Shown here: positions 6,675-14,011 of the stretch, piece by piece | How the letters are laid out: each line of letters begins with the position of its first letter | Numbering within the stretch: the stretch's first letter is position 1 | Source of the DNA: Minwuia thermotolerans | Lineage (GTDB): Bacteria; Pseudomonadota; Alphaproteobacteria; Minwuiales; Minwuiaceae | Reading direction: 5' to 3' | Length of the DNA stretch: 64,000 bases | NCBI GenBank assembly: GCA_021604565.1 | Contig: BQJF01000004.1 | Coordinates: 40,543-104,542, forward strand | The notes under the pieces: model-generated | Told to the model about the DNA's origin: nothing | The model's database searches: none | What the model saw: the letters and a program-made list of their open reading frames with translations, nothing else | Program-made: the position numbers and the translations under genes

Positions 6675-8399
6675 TCAGGCGACGCGGTCACCCTTCTTCG
6701 CCTGCACGGTCCTGTTGTCGACGGCGGGCAGCATCTTCGACGGGTCGCGGGTGACCACCACGTCGATGACGCAGGGACCGTCGGTGGTCTCGATCCCTGC
6801 AGCTATCGCCGCCTGAAGCTGATCCGGATGCTCGACGCGGATGCCGCGGCAGCCCATGGCCTCCGCTACCCTGGCGTAATTCACTTCCTTCAGGTCTGAC
6901 GACTGGTAGGCATCGGTGCCATACATCAGGTGTTGCAGCGCCTTGACGTAGCCTGAGGCGGCATTGTTCACCACCATCAGCGCAAAGCCGACACCCAGAC
7001 GGCGCGCGGTCTCCAGTTCACCGATCATCATGTTGAAACCACCGTCGCCGGTGATCGCGAAGGTGGTCCTTTCCGGTGCGGCCAGTTTCGCACCCGCGGC
7101 ACCCGGCAGGCCATAGCCGATGGAGGCGAAGCCCCGGTCCGGCACGAAACCCCGCCCGGCGCGGGGCTGGTCATAGAGCAGTCCGCCCCAATGTGCCGCG
7201 AAACCGCCATCGGCCACCAGCAGGGCGTCTTCGGGCAGCATGCCGTTCAGTTCATTCAGCATCCGCGCCATGTTGACCGGCACCTCGCCGGAGGTGAGAC
7301 GGTCCTGTACGGATTCGCGCCATGTCGCCATCCGCGCGGGCACACTGTCCGCCCAGGCACGGCGGTCTGCGTCGGGGCGGGAATCGGACAGCGCATCGGC
7401 CAGGTCCAGACAGCCTTCCCGCGCATCGCCCCAGAGCCGGACATCGGCGGCGGTGGTCCGGTCGAACTCCTCCGCCAGGATATCCAGGTGGATGATGGTC
7501 TTGCCAGCGCCGGGCAGCACGTAGCGCTTGGTGGCGATCTCGCCCAGCTTGCAGCCGATGACCAGCAGCACGTCCGCCTCTCCGATCATGCTGTTGGCAA
7601 TCCGGTCATAACGCCCGAACAGCCCGGCACTCAGCGGATCGGTGCAGGCAATTGCCCCCTTGCCGGTCATGGTATGCGCCACGGGCAGCGCCGCCGCGGT
7701 GGCCAACGCATGCAGCGCATCCCAGGCCCGGGAGATGTGAACCCCACCGCCGGCCAGGATCATCGGCTTCCTCGCCCTGGCGATCAGTCCCGCCGCGCGC
7801 TCCACATCGGCCCGGGCCGGGCGTGAGCGGATCGACGGTGCCGACTGGTAGGCGGAATCAACAGCGAAGTCGGCGGGGTCGAAGGGGAAGGTGTCGTGGG
7901 CAATGTCTTCCGGCACATCGACCACGACCGGTCCCGGCCTGCCCGATGTGGCAACGGCGAAGGCACGCGTCATCAGTTCGGGAATGCGCTCGATCCGCTC
8001 CACCCGGATCATTTCCTTGGCGGCGGGGGCCAGGATCTCGGTCTGGCGTGATTCCTGGGTCATGTTCTTCCAGGAATGGGCGCGATGACTGTCGCCGACC
8101 AGCGCGACGATCGGGGTGCCGCTGTTCAGTGACTCCACCAGACCAGTGACCAGATTGGTTGCCCCCGGTCCCAGCGTCGCGTCTATGACGCCGACCCGAC
8201 CCGACACCTTGGCGTAGGCATCGGCGGCGAACGCGCCGAAGCGCTCGTCATTCACCAGGTTATGGCCGAGCCCGAGCCTGCGCACGGCGTCATAGAAGGG
8301 AAGAAGCTGGAAACCGCCCATGCCGAACATCGGTCCGACGCCAAAGGCCTGGAACATCCGTGCCAGGGCCTCGCCGCCTGTCATCTCGTTGCTGGACAT
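6675..8399 (-). CDS. ThDP-dependent enzyme of the acetolactate synthase/benzoylformate decarboxylase superfamily
   Basis: A 574-residue enzyme with PYR, central and PP domains in order. The ThDP-activating glutamate is E52 in NDERFGAFAADAYAK. The cofactor motif starts at GDGGFNMM near residue 440 and ends at NN some 25 residues later. The start at 8399 (MSSNEMTGGE) is used because earlier in-frame sequence lies in the neighbouring gene and shows no homology. The substrate cannot be assigned: candidates include 2-oxoacid decarboxylases and oxalyl-CoA decarboxylase relatives. The proximity to a CoA hydratase relative is suggestive only. It is not a standard IlvB because no regulatory subunit gene follows. 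Confidence 0.82.
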   Translation of the reverse strand: MSSNEMTGGEALARMFQAFGVGPMFGMGGFQLLPFYDAVRRLGLGHNLVNDERFGAFAADAYAKVSGRVGVIDATLGPGATNLVTGLVESLNSGTPIVALVGDSHRAHSWKNMTQESRQTEILAPAAKEMIRVERIERIPELMTRAFAVATSGRPGPVVVDVPEDIAHDTFPFDPADFAVDSAYQSAPSIRSRPARADVERAAGLIARARKPMILAGGGVHISRAWDALHALATAAALPVAHTMTGKGAIACTDPLSAGLFGRYDRIANSMIGEADVLLVIGCKLGEIATKRYVLPGAGKTIIHLDILAEEFDRTTAADVRLWGDAREGCLDLADALSDSRPDADRRAWADSVPARMATWRESVQDRLTSGEVPVNMARMLNELNGMLPEDALLVADGGFAAHWGGLLYDQPRAGRGFVPDRGFASIGYGLPGAAGAKLAAPERTTFAITGDGGFNMMIGELETARRLGVGFALMVVNNAASGYVKALQHLMYGTDAYQSSDLKEVNYARVAEAMGCRGIRVEHPDQLQAAIAAGIETTDGPCVIDVVVTRDPSKMLPAVDNRTVQAKKGDRVA

Positions 8400-8454
8400 G
8401 GGCTTTTTCGCCTCTTCTCTTCCCGTTCTCCGCCGGTCGATTGCGCCGGGAACC

Positions 8455-9252
8455 CTACTTGCCGGTGAACTTCGCCTTGCGCTTCTCGACGAAGGCATTG
8501 ACGCCCTCGCGATAGTCTTCGCGCTTCGCGCATTCGGCGAAGCATTCCGCCTCGAACTGCAACTGGCTCTCGAATTCATTCTCCAGGCTGCGGTACATCA
8601 GTCGCTTGCCCTGACCCAGCACGAAGGTCGGACCATTGGCCAGCCGCGTGGCCAGCTTGTCGGTCTCCGCATCCAGATCGGCATCGGGGACCACGAAGTT
8701 GACCAGACCGGCGTCGGCCATCTGCTGCGCGGTGTGGCGGTCGCCCAGCATGGTCATCTCGATGGCCTTCTTGATCCCGACGGCGCGGGGCAGGTGAAAG
8801 CTGGATGACGCATCCGGCGTCGTGCCGATGTGGACATAGGCCAGGGTGTAGAAGGCACTCTCTGACGAGACCACCATGTCACAGGCTGCGGCCATGGAGA
8901 CGCCTGCCCCGGCGGCGGCACCGCGTACCTTGGCGATGATCGGTTTCGGCATCCGGCGCATGGAGTACATGATCGGATGCAGGTCATGGATGCGGTTGAC
9001 GAAATAGGCCTGGATCTCGCTCTCGGAGGCCGTGCCGAGGTATTCGTGCATGCCCTTCACGTCGCCACCGGCCATGAAGTGATCGCCCGCGCCGGTCAGC
9101 ACGACACAACGCACCGCGTCGTCATACTCCAGTTCGTGCATTGCCGTCCGCATCAGTGCCCGCATGTCCATCGACAGTGCATTGCGGGCCTCCGGGCGGT
9201 TCATGGTGACGGTGGCGATACCGTCGGCGATGCTTACTTCCAGATCAGCCAT
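8455..9252 (-). CDS. enoyl-CoA hydratase/isomerase family protein
   Basis: A crotonase-fold protein of 265 residues. The oxyanion-hole segment FMAGGDVKGM lies near residue 63, and GAAAGAGVSMAAACDM near residue 105. Both catalytic glutamates of classical enoyl-CoA hydratase are missing (GVS and AYVHIG replace the Glu-bearing motifs). An aspartate in IGTTPDASS sits where PaaG-type isomerases carry their catalytic Asp. An isomerase or other crotonase reaction is therefore more likely than simple hydration. GGGGAGAG precedes the ATG at 9252. The frame runs upstream without homology and was trimmed. Confidence 0.85.
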   Translation of the reverse strand: MADLEVSIADGIATVTMNRPEARNALSMDMRALMRTAMHELEYDDAVRCVVLTGAGDHFMAGGDVKGMHEYLGTASESEIQAYFVNRIHDLHPIMYSMRRMPKPIIAKVRGAAAGAGVSMAAACDMVVSSESAFYTLAYVHIGTTPDASSSFHLPRAVGIKKAIEMTMLGDRHTAQQMADAGLVNFVVPDADLDAETDKLATRLANGPTFVLGQGKRLMYRSLENEFESQLQFEAECFAECAKREDYREGVNAFVEKRKAKFTGK

Positions 9253-9299
9253 TTCTCTCTCTCCCCAAAAAAAGTATCCCGTGACGATAGCGGAGCCTG

Positions 9300-10055
9300 T
9301 CAGCCGCCGCCACAGAGTGGACATTCCGGGTCCGGCTTCACCCGGACCTTTCGGAAGGTCGCGCCCAGCGCATCGTGGATCAGCAACTGCCCGGCCATGC
9401 TCTCGCCCAGCCCCAGCAGTTCCTTGATCGCTTCCACCGCCTGCATCGATCCCATGACCCCGGCGATGGCGCCGAGCACACCATCCTGGGCGCAGGTCTG
9501 CTCTTCCGGCGGGATCTCGGGATACAGGCAGCGATAGCAGGGCAGCCCGTCCTCGTACCCGCGCCAGGTGGCAAGCTGACCGTCGAAGCGCAGGATCGCG
9601 GCGGAGACCAGCGGCTTGCGGTTCCTGAAACAGGCGTCATGCACGGCGAAACGGGTGGCGAAATTGTCCGACCCGTCGCAGACGAGATCATAGCCGGAGA
9701 CCAGATCGTCGGCGTTGTCGGCGCTGATCCGGGTCTGATGCGCTTCCACGGTGACATCATCGTTCAGGCGGGCAACCGAGGTGATCGCGCTCTCCGTCTT
9801 TGGCCGGTCGAGCATGTCGCCGCCATGCAGCACCTGGCGCTGCAGGTTGGAGCGGGAGACGATGTCGTCATCCACCACCCCGATGGTCCCGACCCCGGCC
9901 GCGGCCAGATACATGATCAGCGGGGAACCGAGACCGCCGGCCCCGACCACCAGCACCCGCGCCCGCAGCAACTTCTGCTGACCCGCACCGCCGACTTCCT
10001 TCAGGACGATGTGGCGGGCATAGCGGTCGATCTGGCTGTCGGTCAGACCGCTCAT
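9300..10055 (-). CDS. moeB: MoeB/ThiF/HesA family E1-like adenylyltransferase
   Basis: A 251-residue E1-like enzyme that adenylates the C-terminal glycine of a ubiquitin-like sulfur carrier such as MoaD or ThiS. It has the nucleotide motif VVGAGGLGSP, VVDDDIVSRSNLQRQ, and SDNFATR. Two zinc pairs are present: CYRC near residue 172 and a C-terminal CPLC. It ends in CGGG. Length is normal for MoeB. Its ATG overlaps the Anbu stop (ATGA), so it is translationally coupled to the proteasome-like gene, an unusual place for a molybdopterin or thiamine activator. Its partner could be a MoaD/ThiS encoded elsewhere. Confidence 0.85.
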   Translation of the reverse strand: MSGLTDSQIDRYARHIVLKEVGGAGQQKLLRARVLVVGAGGLGSPLIMYLAAAGVGTIGVVDDDIVSRSNLQRQVLHGGDMLDRPKTESAITSVARLNDDVTVEAHQTRISADNADDLVSGYDLVCDGSDNFATRFAVHDACFRNRKPLVSAAILRFDGQLATWRGYEDGLPCYRCLYPEIPPEEQTCAQDGVLGAIAGVMGSMQAVEAIKELLGLGESMAGQLLIHDALGATFRKVRVKPDPECPLCGGG

Positions 10056-10798
10056 GCGTTGAAGTCCAGTTCGAGGTCGGGGATCTCGCGATAGGCGGCG
10101 CGCAATGCGTCGGACCAGCGGTTGCGGATATCCTCGAAGTAGGGATCGCCCTCCTCGAACCGCCGCTCCAGCCAGGTGCCGGGATGGTCGCGGCGATAGA
10201 GCAGCAGATCGACAGGCAGGCCCACCGACATATTGGAACGCAGGGTCGAATCCATCGAGATCAGGCCGACCTTCACCGCTTCCACCAGCGGCATGCGGAA
10301 ATTCATCACGCGATCGAGGATCGGCTTGCCGTACTTGGTCTCGCCGATCTGGAAGAAGGGCGTGTCCTCGGAAGCCTCGATGAAGTTGCCTTCCGCATAG
10401 ATCTGGTAGAGCCGCAGTTCCCGCCCCGCGATCTGGCCACCGAGCAGGAAGGAGGCATTGAAGCCCCCGGCACCCTGATCCAGCGAGGGACCGTCGAGCA
10501 TGCGCACCTGCCGCACCGCGTCGCCGACCAGGCGGGCAATGGCGAACATGCTCGGCGCGCCAAGGATTGTCTGGGCCGGATCGGTGTTCGGGCTGGCAAT
10601 CAGTTCCTGCAGATGGCCGATGACCGCCTGGGTCACGGCCAGGTTGCCCGCCGACAGTAGCGTGACCAGCCGCTCACCTGGCCGGTGCCAGACGGTGGTC
10701 TTGCGAAAGGTGGATATGCTGTCGATGCCTGCATTGGTGCGGGTGTCAGCCAGCATCATCAGGCCCTCGGCAGTCAGCATCCCGACACAATAGGTCAC
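10052..10798 (-). CDS. Anbu, proteasome-type protease
   Basis: An ancestral beta-subunit-like (Anbu) protein of 248 residues. The mature N-terminal nucleophile would be T2 after Met removal (MTYCVG), with D18 (LADTRTNAG) and K33 (FRKTT), the Ntn-hydrolase triad seen in proteasome beta subunits and HslV. It starts with GTG, and this GTGA overlaps the stop of the preceding 33-codon ORF. Anbu proteins form ring-like assemblies and typically sit with ATP-grasp, alpha-E and transglutaminase-like genes. The first two are immediately upstream here; the transglutaminase is absent. Substrates are unknown. Confidence 0.9.
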   Translation of the reverse strand: MTYCVGMLTAEGLMMLADTRTNAGIDSISTFRKTTVWHRPGERLVTLLSAGNLAVTQAVIGHLQELIASPNTDPAQTILGAPSMFAIARLVGDAVRQVRMLDGPSLDQGAGGFNASFLLGGQIAGRELRLYQIYAEGNFIEASEDTPFFQIGETKYGKPILDRVMNFRMPLVEAVKVGLISMDSTLRSNMSVGLPVDLLLYRRDHPGTWLERRFEEGDPYFEDIRNRWSDALRAAYREIPDLELDFNA

Positions 10799-10896
10799 GG
10801 CTCAGGCTCCCCCGGAACGTTCCACTGCTTGATGGCGGCACCGGCCCGCGCCTCCATCATCTGATGGACGGCCTCAAGCGGGATGGCAGGCGCCAT
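10795..10896 (-). CDS. putative 33-residue ORF inside the Anbu operon
   Basis: ATG at 10896, product starting MAPAIPLEAVHQMMEARAGA and ending NVPGEPEP, stop TGA overlapping the GTG of Anbu. It lies 15 bp after the alpha-E stop codon and is in the same frame as the alpha-E gene, so reading through that TAA would add 38 residues to the alpha-E protein. No good Shine-Dalgarno sequence is visible before its ATG. It may be a coupled small protein, a leader for Anbu translation, or a remnant of a lost C-terminal tail or gene. It does not resemble the usual transglutaminase-like partner. Confidence 0.35.
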   Translation of the reverse strand: MAPAIPLEAVHQMMEARAGAAIKQWNVPGEPEP

Positions 10897-10911
10897 CCGA
10901 AGGAACCGTTC

Positions 10912-11922
10912 TTACCCCATCGTCTGTTCCTGTCGAGCATTTTCGGGCATTGCCAGCGGGGTATCGTCTCCCTCAGGCGTCAGCAGGAAATCCTTCCCGA
11001 TCTGGGCGGCGATCTGCAGGTTTGTGCCTACCACTTCTGTCAGGAACTCATGCAGGCCGGATTCCTGACCGGTGAACTCCCCCACCTCGCCATAGACCAG
11101 CCGCGCCCGCAGCTTGCCCGCCAGCCTGAGACAGCGGGGCTGGCTCTCGTAGCTCTCGGTCAGGGTCTGCAGGTTCTCCATGATGTTGTCGTAGCAACTG
11201 CGCACCGACCGGGGCATCTCCGGCCGCAGCACCAGCAGTTCCGCCACATTGGTATAGCGGATCTGGTCGCCGAACATGCGGCGATAGCTGCCCTGGGCCG
11301 ACACGGACTGCAGCAGTGCCGCCCACTGGTAATAGTCGGGCGCGCCGCCCACGACTTCCTCGGTCGGCAGGATCAGGTGGTATTTCACGTCCAGGATACG
11401 GGCCGTGGAATCCGCCCGTTCGATGAAGGTGCCGAGGCGCGTGAAGCTGTAGGCATCGTCGCGGATCATGGTGCCCGCAAGCGCCCCCCGGACCAGATGC
11501 GACCGTGACTTGACCCATTCGAAGAAGGCAGTGTGACCCATGCCTTCCACCTTCTCGGGGGTCATGTCCCGGATTCCGTGCCAGGTGTCGTTGATCGCTT
11601 CCCACAGTTCGCGCGTGATCGTGTGGCGTTGCGCCCGCGCATTCTCCCGCGCGACGGAGAAGCAGTTGTAGATGCTGGACGGGTTTTCCGGACTCAGCGC
11701 CATGAATCGCAGGGTCGGATCGGCCTCCACCTTGCCGACAAGCTCCGTGTAGAGCGGTGCCACGCCGCCGGCGATCAGCACCGCAGTCCATTCATCGGTC
11801 CCGCCCGCGTCCTGCGGCATCAGGGCCATGCGGTCGGCCACCTCCAGCAGGCGCGCGACATTCTCCGCGCGCTCCACATAGCGGGACATCCAGAAAAGGT
11901 CGTCGGCTGTACGACTAAGCAT
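10912..11922 (-). CDS. alpha-E domain protein (DUF403)
   Basis: A 336-residue helical protein starting MLSRTADDLFWMSRYVERAE, a very characteristic opening of alpha-E (DUF403) proteins. It is predicted to act with the circularly permuted ATP-grasp protein in an uncharacterised peptide or amide-forming reaction. The acidic helix-rich pattern continues through the protein, and the length is slightly above the common 310-320. It follows the ATP-grasp gene by 2 bp and precedes Anbu. No signal peptide or membrane segment is visible. Confidence 0.88.
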   Translation of the reverse strand: MLSRTADDLFWMSRYVERAENVARLLEVADRMALMPQDAGGTDEWTAVLIAGGVAPLYTELVGKVEADPTLRFMALSPENPSSIYNCFSVARENARAQRHTITRELWEAINDTWHGIRDMTPEKVEGMGHTAFFEWVKSRSHLVRGALAGTMIRDDAYSFTRLGTFIERADSTARILDVKYHLILPTEEVVGGAPDYYQWAALLQSVSAQGSYRRMFGDQIRYTNVAELLVLRPEMPRSVRSCYDNIMENLQTLTESYESQPRCLRLAGKLRARLVYGEVGEFTGQESGLHEFLTEVVGTNLQIAAQIGKDFLLTPEGDDTPLAMPENARQEQTMG

Positions 11923-11924
11923 GA

Positions 11925-13334
11925 TCAGTCCTCCAGCACCCAGGTGTCCTTGGTTCCGCCGCCCTGGCTGGAGTTCACGACCAGCGAACCCTCCTTCAGG
12001 GCGACACGTGTCAGGCCGCCGGGCACGATACGCACCCGGTCCGCGCCGCTCAGCACGAATGGTCTGAGGTCCACATGGCGTGGTGCCACCCCCGATCCCA
12101 CGAAGGTCGGGCAGGTGGACAGCGCCAGGGTCGGCTGGGCGATGAAGCCCGTCGGGTCGGCCTTGATGCGCTCCGCATAGGCGTCCTGCTCCGCCCTGGT
12201 CGAGGCCGGTCCCACCAGCATGCCGTAGCCGCCGGAACCGTGGACTTCCTTCACCACCAGCTCGTCCAGGTGCTCCAGGATGTACTTCAGTTCGTCGTCC
12301 CTGCGGCCCATGTAGGTCGGCACGTTGTTGAGGATCGGCTCCTCGCCCAGGTAGAAGCGGATCATCTCCGGCACATAGACATAGATCGCCTTGTCGTCGG
12401 CAACGCCGTTGCCGATGGCATTGGCGATGGCGATGTTGCCGGCGCGATAGGCGGAGACGAGGCCCGGAACGCCCAGCAGCGAGTCCTTGCGGAATGCCTG
12501 CGGGTCCAGGAACTCGTCATCCAGGCGGCGGTACATCACGTCCACCCGCTGCGGTCCCCGCGTGGTGCGCATGTAGACCACCTCATCGCGCACGAACAGG
12601 TCGGCCCCTTCCACCAGCTCGATACCCATGCGGTCGGCCAGGAAGGCGTGCTCGAAATAGGCGGAGTTGAACCGGCCCGGAGTCATCACGACGACCTTCG
12701 GGTCATGATCCTTGTAGGGGGAGACCGAGCGCAGCGTGTCGCGCAGGAAGTCGGCGTAATGGTCCACCGGACGCACCCGGTGCTGCCGGAACAGGCTGGG
12801 GAACAGGCGCATCTCTGCTTCGCGGTTGCCCATCATGTAGGACACGCCGGACGGGGTGCGCACGTTGTCCTCCAGCACGTAGAACTCGCCGTCGGCCTTC
12901 ACCATGTCGACACCGGCGATGTGGGCATAGATCCCGGCAGGCGGTGTCACGCCCATCATCGAGGGCACGAAGGCGTCGTTGGCTTCGATGATGTCGCGCG
13001 GTATGTGCCCGGCGCGGAAGATCTGCTGGTCGCCATAGACGTCGTTCAGGAAGGCATTGATCGCCTTCACCCGCTGTTCCATCCCCTTTTCCATCGCGCC
13101 CCATTCGGCGCCGGTGATGACCCGGGGAACAACGTCATAGGGGATCAGCCGCTCGGGATCGCCGCCCTCGCCATAGACCGCGAAGGTGATGCCGAGCCTG
13201 CGGAACAGCAGATCGGCCTCCTTGCGCTTGTTCTGGAATGTCTCGACGGAGGTACTGGTCAGCCAGTGCTCCAGTTCACGATAGGCTTCGCGCACCGAGC
13301 CATCACTGGCCGTCATCTCGTCATAGGGTGTCAT
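11925..13334 (-). CDS. circularly permuted type 2 ATP-grasp protein (DUF404/DUF407)
   Basis: A 469-residue protein with the recognisable opening region LEHWLTSTSVETFQNKRKEA and LFRRLGITFAVYGEGGDPER. RGPQRVDVMYRRLDDEFLDP lies around the middle, and VVKEVHGSGGYGMLVGP is near residue 375. These ATP-grasp enzymes are thought to form carboxylate-amine bonds, possibly peptide tags; no product has been firmly assigned. Start at 13334 (MTPYDEMT) is chosen for AGGA just upstream; an in-frame ATG at 13358 has no ribosome binding site. It is the first gene of the Anbu operon. Confidence 0.87.
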   Translation of the reverse strand: MTPYDEMTASDGSVREAYRELEHWLTSTSVETFQNKRKEADLLFRRLGITFAVYGEGGDPERLIPYDVVPRVITGAEWGAMEKGMEQRVKAINAFLNDVYGDQQIFRAGHIPRDIIEANDAFVPSMMGVTPPAGIYAHIAGVDMVKADGEFYVLEDNVRTPSGVSYMMGNREAEMRLFPSLFRQHRVRPVDHYADFLRDTLRSVSPYKDHDPKVVVMTPGRFNSAYFEHAFLADRMGIELVEGADLFVRDEVVYMRTTRGPQRVDVMYRRLDDEFLDPQAFRKDSLLGVPGLVSAYRAGNIAIANAIGNGVADDKAIYVYVPEMIRFYLGEEPILNNVPTYMGRRDDELKYILEHLDELVVKEVHGSGGYGMLVGPASTRAEQDAYAERIKADPTGFIAQPTLALSTCPTFVGSGVAPRHVDLRPFVLSGADRVRIVPGGLTRVALKEGSLVVNSSQGGGTKDTWVLED

Positions 13335-13551
13335 TGCGTCCTGGCGCCCCTCAAACATTCAAGATCGGCAGCAAGTGGAGCATGCGCACCAGCGGCTCGC
13401 AACAGGGATGAGTAAATAGGCCGCATCGGCATTGCTGATGTTTCGCGAAGTCCGGTCCGGGCGAATATTTCTTGGGCATCTGAACAATTTTTGGTCTTTT
13501 CTTTCCATCCCGTGGCGGGGCCTGAACTGTGCCGCTCTGATCGAAACGGAC

Positions 13552-13579
13552 TTGCAGGCCGATCCCGCGCCAGTATAAA
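13552..13579 (+). promoter_or_regulatory. predicted promoter of the tRNA gene
   Basis: TTGCAG (13552-13557), a 16-bp spacer and TATAAA (13574-13579) lie 11 bp before the tRNA. The -10 element is close to consensus. Confidence 0.5.
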
Positions 13580-13590
13580 TCGCCCCTGCT

Positions 13591-13667
13591 GGGCCTGTAG
13601 CTCAATTGGTTAGAGCCGACCGCTCATAACGGTCTGGTTGCAGGTTCGAGTCCTGCCGGGCCCACCA
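13591..13667 (+). tRNA. tRNA with CAU anticodon, probably tRNA-Ile2 (lysidine type)
   Basis: A complete 77-nt cloverleaf with encoded CCA. The acceptor stem is GGGCCTG/CGGGCCC with one G-U pair, the anticodon stem is GACCG/CGGTC around the loop CTCATAA, and the T stem is GCAGG/CCTGC. The CAU anticodon fits elongator Met, or Ile after lysidine formation. The pairs C4-G69 and C5-G68 match those in E. coli tRNA-Ile2 that TilS accepts, while elongator tRNA-Met has U4-A69 and A5-U68, so Ile2 is favoured. The initiator type is excluded by the G1-C72 pair. Confidence 0.9.
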
Positions 13668-14011
13668 TTTTCTGTCTCACGCTCGGATCGCTGCGCTCAC
13701 CCGCTCCGACGGGGCGGCGAACAGTCGCCGGACCGCGGTCGCGGCCCCTGGTGCAGTTCGATAAGCCACCACCTGTCGCCCACCACTTTTCTCCATCGGG
13801 TTGGAAGGTCCGGTCAGCCAGGTTCTTCCGAAGGTGATGCGCACCTCCCGCGCTCTGCCCCCTGAAACCGGAGCTTTCCGCGAAGGCATTCCTGGCCGCG
13901 ACAAGGCGCGGAATCACGTCGGCGACGTCACACCGCATTCGACTGTGGAACGCTGACGCTCTATACCGTTCCGGATATCAGACTTTCAAATGCAGTAAGT
14001 TGGAACGACTC
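13668..14011. other. intergenic region between tRNA and isocitrate dehydrogenase
   Basis: No convincing gene. An antisense frame here ends inside the tRNA and is rejected. A 26-bp dyad, GGAACG (13947-13952) and CGTTCC (13967-13972), flanks TATACC and could be an operator or promoter element for the isocitrate dehydrogenase gene; evidence is weak. A GACCGCGGTC palindrome also lies near 13731. Confidence 0.4.

Noticed and set aside
10795..10896. Pup-like tag for the Anbu operon
   Set aside because: The 33-residue product lacks a C-terminal Gly-Gly-Glu/Gln or di-glycine, and there is no Pup ligase of the PafA type, so only an unassigned small ORF is reported.
12075..13415. 446-codon plus-strand ORF opposite the ATP-grasp gene
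   Set aside because: His/Val-rich shadow of a conserved operon gene; no start signal.
13624..13938. 104-codon minus-strand ORF ending VGPAGLEPATRPL
   Set aside because: Its end is antisense to the tRNA gene. This peptide pattern is a recurring annotation artefact next to such tRNAs. No ribosome binding site or domain is present.
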